This document shows, one piece after another, positions 7,205 to 15,884 of a stretch of 64,000 nucleotides of DNA. The notes beneath the pieces were generated by a model. It ran no database searches and was not told the DNA's origin. It worked only from the letters and a program-made list of their open reading frames with translations. Both the position numbers and the translations under genes were made by a program. The DNA comes from JACQAP01 sp035548375 (GTDB taxonomy: Bacteria > Pseudomonadota > Gammaproteobacteria > Burkholderiales > JACQAP01). Location of the stretch: contig DASZTG010000060.1 in the NCBI GenBank assembly GCA_035548375.1, positions 17,524-81,523 on the forward strand, read 5' to 3'. Every line of letters starts with the position of its first letter. Position 1 is the first letter of the stretch.

Positions 7205-8359
7205 ATGAAGAAATTCCTCATCCTCCTCGCGCTCCTCACGAGCCAACTGGCGATGGCCCAGGCAAAGGGAGGCGGCGTTACGGTCCCCCTGCTGTATTCC
7301 AGGGCTTACCTGCTGGTTGACTACCAGAGCCGCCAGATCCTGTCGGCGCGAAACGCGGACGAGCGCGTCGAGCCGGCGTCGCTGACCAAGCTGATGACGG
7401 CGTACGTCGTATTCGGCGCCCTGCGCGACCGCCAGGTCACGCTGGCGCAATCGTTCGCCGTGTCGGAGGCAGCGTTCAAGGCCCCGGGCTCGCGCATGTT
7501 CCTGAACGTCGGCGAGAGCGTCACGGTGGAGAACCTGCTGAGCGGCCTCATCGTGCAGTCCGGCAACGACGCGGCAAAGACCCTCGCCGAAGGCGTGGCG
7601 GGCAGCGAGGAAAGCTTCGTCGAAAGCATGAACCGCGAGGCCGTGCGGCTTGGCATGAAGAACTCGCATTTCGCGAACGCCACCGGCCTGCCGAATGCGC
7701 AGCACTATTCGACCGCCGCCGACCTCGCAATCCTCTCGCGAGCCCTGATCGAGGATTTCCCGCAGTATTTCCCGATGTACAAGGTGCGCGAGTTCCGCCA
7801 TAACGGCATCACCCAATACAACCGCAACCAGCTGCTCGGGCGCGATCCCAACGTCGACGGCCTGAAAACCGGCTACACCGAGAGCGCGGGCTTCTGCATG
7901 ATCGCCACCGCACAGCGCAAGGATCGCCGGCTGATCGCGGTGGTCATCAATGCCGGCTCGGAAAACGGCCGCGCGGCGGACGCCCAGAACCTGCTGAACT
8001 ACGGATTCGAGGCCTTCGACACCTTCAAGCTGTATGCGGGCGGCCAGCCGATTCATTCGCTGCCCGTGTGGAAAGGCAATAGCGGCGCGCTGCCGGCGGG
8101 ACTGCCCGAGGACTATTTCATCACGCTGCCGCACGGATTTTCCGATCGCCTGAAGGCGAGCATGGAAAGCATGCAGCCGCTGATGGCGCCCATTCGCGTC
8201 GGCGACAAGGTCGGCACACTGCGGCTCACCTTCGACGGCAAGCCGTTCGCGGAGAAAAACGTCGTCGCGCTCGAAAGCGTGGGCATCGCCAACCTGTTCA
8301 TCCGCAGCTGGGACAGCCTGCGCCTGCTTTACCGGGAACTCGTCGGGGTCAGCTCGTGA
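7205..8359 (+). CDS. dacA: D-alanyl-D-alanine carboxypeptidase (PBP5/6 type)
   Basis: A 384-residue periplasmic enzyme that removes the terminal D-Ala of peptidoglycan stem peptides. It has an N-terminal signal peptide (1-20), the serine-protease-like triad of motifs SLTK (59-62, catalytic Ser59), SGN (119-121) and KTG (221-223), then the C-terminal beta domain and an amphipathic C-terminal helix (LFIRSWDSLRLLYREL) that would hold it to the membrane. The stop overlaps the start of the downstream D-amino-acid transaminase (GTGA), an apt pairing because both handle D-alanine. Confidence 0.95.
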   Translation: MKKFLILLALLTSQLAMAQAKGGGVTVPLLYSRAYLLVDYQSRQILSARNADERVEPASLTKLMTAYVVFGALRDRQVTLAQSFAVSEAAFKAPGSRMFLNVGESVTVENLLSGLIVQSGNDAAKTLAEGVAGSEESFVESMNREAVRLGMKNSHFANATGLPNAQHYSTAADLAILSRALIEDFPQYFPMYKVREFRHNGITQYNRNQLLGRDPNVDGLKTGYTESAGFCMIATAQRKDRRLIAVVINAGSENGRAADAQNLLNYGFEAFDTFKLYAGGQPIHSLPVWKGNSGALPAGLPEDYFITLPHGFSDRLKASMESMQPLMAPIRVGDKVGTLRLTFDGKPFAEKNVVALESVGIANLFIRSWDSLRLLYRELVGVSS

Positions 8360-9204
8360 TCCACCTGAACGGCGAGTTCATGCCGATCGAGCAGGCCCGC
8401 GTTCCGGTGCTCGATCGCGGCTTCATTTTCGGCGATGGCGTCTACGAACTGGTTCCGGTCTACTCGCGGCGCCCGTTTCGCCTGTCCGAGCACTTGCGCA
8501 GGCTGCAGCACAGCCTCGACGCCATCAGGCTTGCCAATCCGCATGACGAAGCCGGGTGGAGCCGGCTCGTGGCGCGGCTGGTCGAGCTCAACGAACCGGA
8601 CGACCAGTCGCTCTACCTGCATGTCACGCGCGGTCCGGCCAGGCGCGACCATGCCTTTCCGAAGGTCGTCACGCCGACCGTTTTCATGATGAGCACGCCG
8701 TTGACGACACCGCCGCCCGAGCAGGTCAGGAACGGGGTAAGCGCGATCACGGCCACGGACAATCGCTGGATGCGATGCGACATCAAGGCCATCGCGCTGT
8801 TGCCGAACGTGCTGCTGCGCCAGGAAGCCGTCGATGCGGGTTGCGTCGAGGCCGTGCTGCTGCGCGACGGCTTCCTGACCGAAGGCGCGGCAAGCAACGT
8901 CTTCGTCGTGAAAAACGGCGTCCTGCTCGCGCCGCCGAAGAACCACCTGATGCTGCCGGGTATCACCTACGACGTCGTGCTGGAAATCGCGCAGGCGAAC
9001 GCCATTGCGCATGAAGTGCGGGAAATCCTCGAAACCGAGCTGCGCAGCGCCGAGGAAATCTGGCTGACGTCGTCCACGCGCGAAGTCCTCGCCGTCACGC
9101 GGCTCGACGACAAGCCGGTGGGCGCCGGCAGGCCGGGACCCGCGTTCACCCGCATGTACGCGCTGTACCAGGACTACAAGGCCCGCGTCATGCGCTCGGG
9201 TTGA
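8356..9204 (+). CDS. dat: D-amino-acid transaminase (PLP fold type IV)
   Basis: A 282-residue class-IV aminotransferase that interconverts D-alanine and D-glutamate through pyruvate/2-oxoglutarate. Visible are DRGFIFGDGVYE (20-31), the catalytic lysine K144 in CDIKAIALLPN, the PLP-contacting TEGAASN (175-181) and the C-terminal LTSSTRE. The GTG start at 8356 overlaps the dacA stop. The D-alanine specificity, rather than branched-chain (IlvE) or ADC lyase activity, is inferred from the CDIK-x-I-x-LL-x-N pattern and the neighbours. Confidence 0.9.
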   Translation: MIHLNGEFMPIEQARVPVLDRGFIFGDGVYELVPVYSRRPFRLSEHLRRLQHSLDAIRLANPHDEAGWSRLVARLVELNEPDDQSLYLHVTRGPARRDHAFPKVVTPTVFMMSTPLTTPPPEQVRNGVSAITATDNRWMRCDIKAIALLPNVLLRQEAVDAGCVEAVLLRDGFLTEGAASNVFVVKNGVLLAPPKNHLMLPGITYDVVLEIAQANAIAHEVREILETELRSAEEIWLTSSTREVLAVTRLDDKPVGAGRPGPAFTRMYALYQDYKARVMRSG

Positions 9205-9235
9205 TTTTCCCGCCGCCGGCCACCATGTTGCCTAC

Positions 9236-9502
9236 ATGACTACCGAACCCTCGCTGATCGAATATCCGTCCGATTTCCCGATCAAGATCATGGGAAGGCG
9301 GCAACCGCAACTGGTCAAGACCCTCGTCGACATCGTGCAAAAGCACGCGCCCGATTTCGACGCCGCGACGGTCGAGATGCGCCCGAGCAAGAAGAACAAC
9401 TACCTGGGTGTGACCTGCGTCGTGCGGGCGACCTCGCGCGAGCAGCTCGACGCGCTGTATCGCGAGCTGTGCGACCATCCCGCCGTCGTGATGGTCTTGT
9501 GA
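9236..9502 (+). CDS. ybeD: YbeD-family protein (DUF493)
   Basis: An 88-residue cytoplasmic protein of the YbeD/DUF493 family, an ACT-like ferredoxin fold. Recognised from LIEYPSDFPIKIMG near the start and LGVTCVVRATSREQLDALYREL near the end. In many proteobacteria it sits between the D-Ala carboxypeptidase region and lipB, as here. Its molecular function is not established. The lipB frame starts over its stop codon. Confidence 0.93.
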   Translation: MTTEPSLIEYPSDFPIKIMGRRQPQLVKTLVDIVQKHAPDFDAATVEMRPSKKNNYLGVTCVVRATSREQLDALYRELCDHPAVVMVL

Positions 9503-10161
9503 CGGCTGGCGGGGCCATCGTGCAGGGGGGAGACTCGGCGCGCCAGGTTCCGCACGCCGCCCCCGTGGTGAGGCATCTTGGAACTTCGCCTTATGAAGTC
9601 GTCTGGCGAGACATGCAGGCATTCACGGCCGCGCGAACACATGTCACGGCGGACGAGTTCTGGAGTGTCCAGCATCCGCCGGTCTACACGCTGGGGGTCG
9701 CTTCGAAACCCGAACACCTGCCGCGCGTCGACAACGGCATTCCGGTCGTCAACTCCGATCGCGGCGGCCAGATCACCTACCACGGACCCGGCCAGGCGGT
9801 GATTTACGCGCTGCTCGACCTGCGCCGGCGCCAGATCGGCGTGCGCGTACTGGTACGGAAGCTGGAAAGCGCGGTGATAGAATTGATGGCCGGTTATGGC
9901 ATCAATGCGCACGGGCGCGAAGATGCGCCCGGGGTATACGTGGGCTCGTCGAAAATAGCCGCGCTGGGATTGCGGATACGCAATGGCTGCTGTTATCACG
10001 GCGTCAGCCTGAACGTGGACATGGACTTGTCGCCTTTCGATGCCATCAATCCCTGCGGCTATCGCGGACTGGAGGTCACGCAACTGCGCAGCCTCGGCAT
10101 AGCCGATTCCCCGGCGGCCGTCGCGGACAAATTGCTCGGGAAGCTTGCGGCAGGACTCTGA
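9499..10161 (+). CDS. lipB: Lipoyl(octanoyl) transferase
   Basis: Moves octanoate from acyl-ACP to the E2/H lipoyl domains. Family motifs: VNSDRGGQITYHGPGQ, then GVYVGSSKIAALGLRIRNG (catalytic Lys) and NPCGYRGLEV (catalytic Cys of the Cys-Lys dyad). The start is uncertain. GTG at 9499 overlaps the ybeD stop (GTGA) and gives 220 residues. GTG at 9565 or 9568 would give the shorter VRHLG start closer to the family length but has no nearby ribosome-binding site. It is followed 7 bp later by lipA. Confidence 0.93.
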   Translation: MTAGGAIVQGGDSARQVPHAAPVVRHLGTSPYEVVWRDMQAFTAARTHVTADEFWSVQHPPVYTLGVASKPEHLPRVDNGIPVVNSDRGGQITYHGPGQAVIYALLDLRRRQIGVRVLVRKLESAVIELMAGYGINAHGREDAPGVYVGSSKIAALGLRIRNGCCYHGVSLNVDMDLSPFDAINPCGYRGLEVTQLRSLGIADSPAAVADKLLGKLAAGL

Positions 10162-10168
10162 AGCCATC

Positions 10169-11107
10169 ATGACGACCAAGCTCGAACGCCAGACCGGCGA
10201 GCAGAAGACCGCCCGCAATCCGGTCAAGATCATTCCGATCACACCGCTCAAGAAGCCGGACTGGATCCGCGTGAAGGCGCCGGGCAGCGCGCGCTTCCTG
10301 GAGATCAAGCAGGCGCTGCGCGAAAACAACCTGCATACCGTTTGCGAGGAAGCCTCCTGTCCCAACATCGGCGAGTGCTTCGGCAAGGGCACCGCGACGT
10401 TCATGATCCTGGGTGACCTGTGCACGCGGCGCTGCCCGTTCTGCGACGTGGCACACGGCCGCCCCAAGCCGCCCGATGCAGCGGAGCCCGCCAACCTGGG
10501 CCGCACCATCGCGGCCATGAAGCTCAGATATGTCGTCATCACCAGCGTGGATCGCGACGACCTGCGCGACGGCGGCGCCGGCCACTTCGCCGACTGCATA
10601 CGCGCCGTGCGCGAACTCTCGCCGCAAACGCGCATCGAGGTGCTGGTACCCGATTTCCGCGGTAGGCTTGAAGTCGCGATCGAGAAATTGTCGGTCAATC
10701 CCCCGGACGTGATGAACCACAACCTGGAAACCGTGCCGCGGCTCTACAAGCAGGCGCGGCCGGGTGCCGACTACGCCAATTCGCTGAAGCTGCTGAAGGA
10801 CTTCAAGTCACGATTTCCCGCCATTCCCACGAAATCGGGGCTGATGCTGGGCCTGGGAGAAACCGACGAGGAAATCCTGCAGGTCATGCAGGATCTGCGC
10901 AGCCATGACGTCGAGATGCTGACCCTGGGCCAGTACCTGCAGCCCACGCTGGGGCATTTGCCGGTGCTGCGATTCGTCGAGCCGGCGCGCTTCAGGCAGT
11001 TCGAGCAGGAAGCGCTGGGGATGGGATTCCGCCATGCCGCGTGCGGTCCGCTGGTGCGCTCCAGCTATCACGCGGACCAGCAGGCACACGACGCCGGGAT
11101 CGAGTAG
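10169..11107 (+). CDS. lipA: Lipoyl synthase (radical SAM)
   Basis: Inserts two sulfur atoms into protein-bound octanoyl chains. The 312-residue protein carries both iron-sulfur sites: the auxiliary cluster C59-x4-C64-x5-C70 and the radical-SAM C85-x3-C89-x2-C92, with the family C-terminal RSSYHAD whose Ser ligates the auxiliary cluster. ATG at 10169 lies 7 bp after lipB. The gene ends 20 bp from the convergent glycan locus, marking the edge of the housekeeping block. Confidence 0.97.
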   Translation: MTTKLERQTGEQKTARNPVKIIPITPLKKPDWIRVKAPGSARFLEIKQALRENNLHTVCEEASCPNIGECFGKGTATFMILGDLCTRRCPFCDVAHGRPKPPDAAEPANLGRTIAAMKLRYVVITSVDRDDLRDGGAGHFADCIRAVRELSPQTRIEVLVPDFRGRLEVAIEKLSVNPPDVMNHNLETVPRLYKQARPGADYANSLKLLKDFKSRFPAIPTKSGLMLGLGETDEEILQVMQDLRSHDVEMLTLGQYLQPTLGHLPVLRFVEPARFRQFEQEALGMGFRHAACGPLVRSSYHADQQAHDAGIE

Positions 11108-11127
11108 CCGGTCGGCGCTGCCGCGAT

Positions 11128-12195
11128 TCAGACCGCGGCGGCTTCGATTTCGGGCGAAAGGCTGCGGCAGGCTGCCAGCACTTCCTCGACGCCGATGTCC
11201 GACACCTGCCGGCTCGGCACCATCAGCAGCCTGTGGTCGACCTGCCAGGGATGCCAGCGATCCGGATCGGCGCCGAACATCGCCACGATTTTCTTGTCGA
11301 GGCCGGCGGCGATATGCATTGCGCCACCGTCGCTGCAGATCACCGTATCGCACAGCGACAACCCGGCGATCAAGTCCTCGAGCTCGTCGGTCGGACAAGG
11401 GCGCACGTTGATCATGGCACACCGGTTCAGGATCTCCTCGGCATTTGCGTCGTCGCCGGGATGCAGCGCATTGTTTTCCGCGCCGGGAGACCAGAACAGC
11501 AGTATTTGCGTTTCTTCCGCGCGCGCCAGCCGCCCGATGAGCGTTACGAATTTATCCACCTGCCAGCGTCCTTGCGCAAGTCGCGCGCTGATGTGGATGC
11601 CGATGATCCTGGCACCCCCGGACAATCCCATCTCTCGCCGCAGCCGCTTCACGCGGTGCTCGTCCGCGTACACGCGCACCGGCGGGGAAGGCCCATCTAT
11701 GCCCAGCGGCCCGAGCAGCCGGTTGACCGCCATGACTTCATGGATGACTTCGCCCGCCGTCTTCTCGACGACCTTGTCGATCGCTCGCGCCGATCGCCCG
11801 CCGGCGGCGTAGCCGATGACGTGCCGCGCTCCGATCAGGCGCGCAAAACGCAACGCCCCCGCCTGGAAATTCGAGTTTCCGAGGATGATGAAGTCGAAGC
11901 GTTGCCGGCGCAGCCGCCAGATCAGCGATAGCCGGTCCAGGTGGGCCTTGCACACGCCCATGCGCCCGTGGACGTGCTTGGCCTTGGTGTAGTGATGGAC
12001 GGCATCCAGATGCGGATTGCCCGCGAGCACGCCCTTGTTGTAGCCGTTGACCAGCGCGGCGATGTGCGCGTTCGGGAAGCGCTCCCTTAGCAGCGCCACC
12101 AGCGGCGTTGTGCAGACCAGGTCGCCGATGTTGTCCCTGCGAATCACCAGGAACCTCGCGAGCGCAAGGTCTTGCGCAATCAGATTTTCAGCCAC
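11128..12195 (-). CDS. GT9-family (heptosyltransferase-like) glycosyltransferase
   Basis: A 355-residue GT-B protein of the ADP-heptose:LPS heptosyltransferase family. The N-terminal ARFLVIRRDNIGDLVCTTPL is the GT9 signature with the conserved Asp. The C-terminal half has CDTVICSDGGAMHIAAGLDKKIVAMFG, the nucleotide-sugar-binding segment in which SDG replaces the more common VDTG or TDTG. The substrate cannot be assigned. It is the last gene of a minus-strand LPS-core-type block and converges on lipA. Confidence 0.85.
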   Translation of the reverse strand: MAENLIAQDLALARFLVIRRDNIGDLVCTTPLVALLRERFPNAHIAALVNGYNKGVLAGNPHLDAVHHYTKAKHVHGRMGVCKAHLDRLSLIWRLRRQRFDFIILGNSNFQAGALRFARLIGARHVIGYAAGGRSARAIDKVVEKTAGEVIHEVMAVNRLLGPLGIDGPSPPVRVYADEHRVKRLRREMGLSGGARIIGIHISARLAQGRWQVDKFVTLIGRLARAEETQILLFWSPGAENNALHPGDDANAEEILNRCAMINVRPCPTDELEDLIAGLSLCDTVICSDGGAMHIAAGLDKKIVAMFGADPDRWHPWQVDHRLLMVPSRQVSDIGVEEVLAACRSLSPEIEAAAV

Positions 12196-12316
12196 GTCAT
12201 GACAAGCAGCGGGTGCCCGCGCCAGGCGTGCATCCCCACGCTTCCCCCCCGGGTCGTAGACGGTTCGCTACAAGACTGCCGATTCAGGTTCGCCCATTTT
12301 CCCCGATGGACGACCT

Positions 12317-12826
12317 CTATCCCCTTGCCAGTTCCCCTTCGATCAGCTTGCCGAGCCGTTCGAAATCCGGCTCGCCCTCGAAACGATGCACGATTTTTCC
12401 CTGGCGATCGACCAGGAAGGTCGTCGGCGTGCCGCGAATGCCGCCGAAGGCATTCATCGCCTTGCCGAAGATATCCAGCGTCACCCGAAACGGCAGCTTG
12501 TTTTGCTGCGCATAGACGAAGACATGGTCCGGCGGGTCATAGGACATCGCCACCGCCACGGTCTCCAGCCCCTGGTCGCGATATCGCTCGTAGGTCTGCA
12601 CGATCTTGGGCATCTCGCTCTTGCAGACCGTGCATGAGGTCGCCCAGAAATTGACGAGCACGACCCTGCCCTTCAACGACGACAGCGAAAACTGGTCGCC
12701 TTTCACGCCGATGAAAGCGACGTCCACGGCGGGCGCAGCCTGATTCCGGTTGGCGTATATCCCGGCCGCCATCGCGGCGATGGACAGGGTAAGCGCCAGC
12801 AGGACGATTTTCTTGTTTGCGGTCAT
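12317..12826 (-). CDS. TlpA/ResA-like thioredoxin-fold protein, membrane anchored
   Basis: A 169-residue exported thioredoxin-like protein. It has one N-terminal hydrophobic segment (about 6-23, no obvious cleavage box), then a thioredoxin fold with NFWATSCTVCKSEMP (C65-x2-C68) and the cis-Pro segment GIRGTPTTFLVD. It probably faces the periplasm as a thiol reductase or oxidase. It sits between two GT9 genes although nothing ties it to LPS chemistry. I chose the ATG at 12826; an upstream in-frame ATG at 12859 would place it within 5 bp of the neighbouring gene. Confidence 0.85.
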   Translation of the reverse strand: MTANKKIVLLALTLSIAAMAAGIYANRNQAAPAVDVAFIGVKGDQFSLSSLKGRVVLVNFWATSCTVCKSEMPKIVQTYERYRDQGLETVAVAMSYDPPDHVFVYAQQNKLPFRVTLDIFGKAMNAFGGIRGTPTTFLVDRQGKIVHRFEGEPDFERLGKLIEGELARG

Positions 12827-12863
12827 TCCGATTGCGACTCCGGCGGCTCGATGCCGCACGAAT

Positions 12864-13988
12864 TCATTTATCCATCTCCGCCGCCAACGATTGCATGGCT
12901 TCGATCGCCATGTCGGCGCTCAGCGCATGCATGCATTTGGCAAAGGAGCATTGCGCGGTCGTGCGTCCGCAATGTTCCGCCCAGGCCAGATGCCGCCGGA
13001 ATACCAGATTCTCGTCACGACAGGGAAATTTCGCAATCGTGACCTTCCGTTCCGGCACGGTGCGCCAGAACTCCCCGCCACCGACGAGCGTCGCCGAACC
13101 CGGCCCGAACAATACCACGGATGGCACGCCCGCAAGCCGCCCCAGATGGCCCACCCCCGTGTCGGGACACACCAGCATGCGGGCACCCGCCAGCAGCTTC
13201 CACATCTGCGGCAGTGACAAAGTGCCGGCATACGCGCGGTGCCGGCCCTCCGGATCGACCTGCCCCACCAGCGCCTGCTCGCCCGGGCCCGCGGTCAGCA
13301 CGGGAGCAAGGCCGAGCGCCTCGGCTTTCGCGATCAGCGCACGCCATTTTTCCGGCGCCCAGTAACGCAGTGGCGAGCCGGCACCGAGATGGAATACGCA
13401 ATAAGGCGACGGCGGCAGCTCGAACGGTTGCGCGGATGGCGCGCGCCATTCGGAGACGCCGTAGGGTGCCGGCGCCGGCCCGTCGACCAGGCATTGCGCG
13501 AAGATGTCGCCGATGGCCATCGCGTGGTCGGGAAACGAGCGGAACTCGTCGACCAGCCAGTTCTTGTAGGCCGGGCGATCGCCTTCGAAGGCCACGACCC
13601 AGCGTGAATCCAGCGCCCGCGCCAGCCAGCTCAGCCGGTTGTCCGCCGGCAGCAAAGCAAGATCGAACCCACGCCGCCTGAACAGCGCGAGGAAGGAGTG
13701 CGCGTCGCGCGGATCGAACGCCACCGCCTGCACGCCGTAGGGCCGGTTCTCGAACAGCGGCAGCATCGCCGGCTTGCAGGTCATGCCGATCTCGGCGTCC
13801 GGGTAGCACGTCCGCAGCTTTTTCATCAGCGGGGCGAGCATGATCGTGTCGCCCAGCAGCAGGTTGTGCGCGATCAGTATGCGGGCGGGCGCGGACGGCT
13901 TGCGTCGGCGCGCCAGGCCGAACCGCGCATACCACAGCGCGAGCGCGATGCAGAGCAATCTCGTCGGCCAGCGGCTTGCGGATTTCAT
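12864..13988 (-). CDS. GT9-family glycosyltransferase
   Basis: A 374-residue heptosyltransferase-like protein. After a short hydrophobic N-terminus comes ARILIAHNLLLGDTIMLAPL (GT9 motif with Asp), and toward the end LLAGARMLVCPDTGVGHLGRLAGVPSVVLFG. The C-terminus is Cys-rich (FPCRDE..., EHCG, QCSFAKC), resembling WaaF/RfaQ-type members. The ATG at 13988 overlaps the asnB-like stop (ATGA). The frame continues far upstream, but that portion is a shadow of the amidotransferase gene. Confidence 0.85.
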   Translation of the reverse strand: MKSASRWPTRLLCIALALWYARFGLARRRKPSAPARILIAHNLLLGDTIMLAPLMKKLRTCYPDAEIGMTCKPAMLPLFENRPYGVQAVAFDPRDAHSFLALFRRRGFDLALLPADNRLSWLARALDSRWVVAFEGDRPAYKNWLVDEFRSFPDHAMAIGDIFAQCLVDGPAPAPYGVSEWRAPSAQPFELPPSPYCVFHLGAGSPLRYWAPEKWRALIAKAEALGLAPVLTAGPGEQALVGQVDPEGRHRAYAGTLSLPQMWKLLAGARMLVCPDTGVGHLGRLAGVPSVVLFGPGSATLVGGGEFWRTVPERKVTIAKFPCRDENLVFRRHLAWAEHCGRTTAQCSFAKCMHALSADMAIEAMQSLAAEMDK

Positions 13989-15817
13989 CGGTGCCTGAGG
14001 CCGTCCAGCTGGCCCAACGACTCGTCGAGGATCAGCAGTTGCAGCATGCCCTCGGCAAGGGATTCGTCGCTCGCGAGATAGGATTCGCCCATTGCGTCGA
14101 CGGCTTCGCCGGAGAGCATTCCTCCGCTCAGGGATTGCAGTCGCTCGCCCAGCCCGGCAAATCGCGGCCGCAGCGCACCGCGCAGCCAGGGCTTCAGGGG
14201 CGGGTTGAAGCCGCGCTTCTTGCGCGCGAACAGATCGATGCCCTTGAGCCCATCCAGGCCCGGGGCAAACAGCAGCTTCGGCGGCGTCGTGAAGCGCTGT
14301 TCCTGGGGAACGCCGAGCAGCGTCTGGAACAGCACGTGGTCGAGCAGCGGGGCGCGCAACTCGAGACCATGCGCCATGGTGCACAAGTCGCCTTTGCGCA
14401 GGATGTACTCCGGCAGGTAGTTGGTCCAGTCCGCGAGCAGCATGTCCGTCAACGCATCGTCTGCCACTCCATCGGCGGCACGCCAATACAGCAGATGCCG
14501 CAGCTGCCGGCCGCCTTGCAGGAAACGCCGCTGCTGCGGGCGCAGACCCGAGAAGCGCAGGCTGTAGGCGTCGCGCCAGGGCATTTTCATCTCGATCGCG
14601 ATTTTCGCGATGCCGCCGCGCGCCATCGAGCTGGCGACCGGCAGGCCGTCAACTTGCAAGCCGCGACGCCAGCGACTGCGAAGGTGCTGGCCGATGCGCT
14701 TGTAGCCCGCCAGCAATTCGTCGCCGCCATCGCCTCCGAGCACCACCTTCACGTGTTTCGTCGTTTCCCGCGCGAGATACCACGTGGGGAAGCTGCTGGG
14801 ATCCGCAAAGGGTTCGTCGAGGTCCGCCACGATGCGCGCGAAGTCGCCGGCGATGTCCTCCGCGACCGGAATCGTGAGGTTGCCCAGTCCGAGCTTGCCG
14901 GCGATCTCCTTCGCATCGGCGCTTTCGTCCATGGACGAGCCGGCGAATCCGGCGGTAAACGTCCGCAGGTCCTTGTGGCCGAGCCTGGCCAGGCGGCTGG
15001 CAACCAGCGATGAATCGATGCCGCCGCTCAGGAAAACACCGAGCGGACGATCGGCGACCGTTCGCATCTCGACGGCGCGATCCAGCGTGTCGAGCCAGTC
15101 GCCTTCGCGCGGCGCGGGCTGCCAGTAGCGCACCTTCTCCAGGCGACGCGATTCAAGGTCGAAGCTGAGATAGTGGCCGTTCTCGAGCCGGCTGATCGAT
15201 GAGAACGCGGTGCGCGGCGCCGGGATGTAGCGATGCGCGAGGTAGGCGTCGATGCCTTCCGCGGAAAACTGACGCTTGTCCGCCGGCAAAAAAGGCAGCA
15301 CGGCGCGCACGGTGGATCCGAAGGCAAGGTTGCCGTCGAACGCGGCGTACACCAGCGGCTTCAATCCCATGCGATCGCGCACCATCCAAACCGTGCGCCG
15401 ACGCAGGTCGACGATCGTGAACGCGAACATGCCGCGCAGCCGGGACAGGCAATCGACGCCCCAGGCTTCGTACGCGTGCAGAATGAACTCGGTGTCGGAC
15501 CGGTTGCGAAAAACGTAGCCCAGCGCCTTCAGCTCCTCCGCGGAGCGCGCCCAGTCATAGACCTCGCCGTTGTAGCAAATCCAGACGTCGCCGGCGTCGT
15601 TCGCCATCGGCTGGTCCGCTTCAGGCCGGGGATCGATGATCGACAGGCGGGCATGCAGCAGCGCGTTGGCGGCGCCCCCCTGCGTCCGCTCGAAGCGCCG
15701 GTTCCAGAGCACGGCATGTTGCGCGTCAGGGCCGCGCCGGCGCAAGACATCGAGCATGCGCTCAGGCGTTTGCGGCGCAACGGGTTCGAGCGAGAAGAAT
15801 CCGGCAATTCCACACAT
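13985..15817 (-). CDS. asnB: Asparagine-synthetase-like glutamine amidotransferase
   Basis: A 610-residue class-II amidotransferase: catalytic N-terminal Cys2 (MCGIAGFF), glutaminase domain to about 200 with RLSIID and NGEVYD, then an ATP-pyrophosphatase domain with the PP-loop SGGIDSS (264-270) and GGDGGDELLAGY. By family it makes asparagine from aspartate. In LPS clusters related proteins amidate uronic-acid sugars. Its position inside a glycosyltransferase operon, overlapping the next GT9 gene by 4 bp, favours a glycan role here, but sequence alone cannot separate the two. Confidence 0.88.
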   Translation of the reverse strand: MCGIAGFFSLEPVAPQTPERMLDVLRRRGPDAQHAVLWNRRFERTQGGAANALLHARLSIIDPRPEADQPMANDAGDVWICYNGEVYDWARSAEELKALGYVFRNRSDTEFILHAYEAWGVDCLSRLRGMFAFTIVDLRRRTVWMVRDRMGLKPLVYAAFDGNLAFGSTVRAVLPFLPADKRQFSAEGIDAYLAHRYIPAPRTAFSSISRLENGHYLSFDLESRRLEKVRYWQPAPREGDWLDTLDRAVEMRTVADRPLGVFLSGGIDSSLVASRLARLGHKDLRTFTAGFAGSSMDESADAKEIAGKLGLGNLTIPVAEDIAGDFARIVADLDEPFADPSSFPTWYLARETTKHVKVVLGGDGGDELLAGYKRIGQHLRSRWRRGLQVDGLPVASSMARGGIAKIAIEMKMPWRDAYSLRFSGLRPQQRRFLQGGRQLRHLLYWRAADGVADDALTDMLLADWTNYLPEYILRKGDLCTMAHGLELRAPLLDHVLFQTLLGVPQEQRFTTPPKLLFAPGLDGLKGIDLFARKKRGFNPPLKPWLRGALRPRFAGLGERLQSLSGGMLSGEAVDAMGESYLASDESLAEGMLQLLILDESLGQLDGLRHR

Positions 15818-15884
15818 GGTTCAGGAGACTCGGTCGTCCCGGCGCGGGGGCCGGCACGCATCCAAAGGTAGCAAGCGGTTCATG

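Noticed and set aside
11117..11140. Hairpin between lipA and the convergent GT9 gene as a terminator
   Set aside because: The stem is about six base pairs with an eight-base loop, overlaps coding sequence and has no T-run.
12864..14486. GT9 gene read as 540 residues from an upstream start
   Set aside because: The first 166 codons lie within the asnB-like gene in another frame and have no GT9 character; the ATG at 13988 is at the ATGA overlap.
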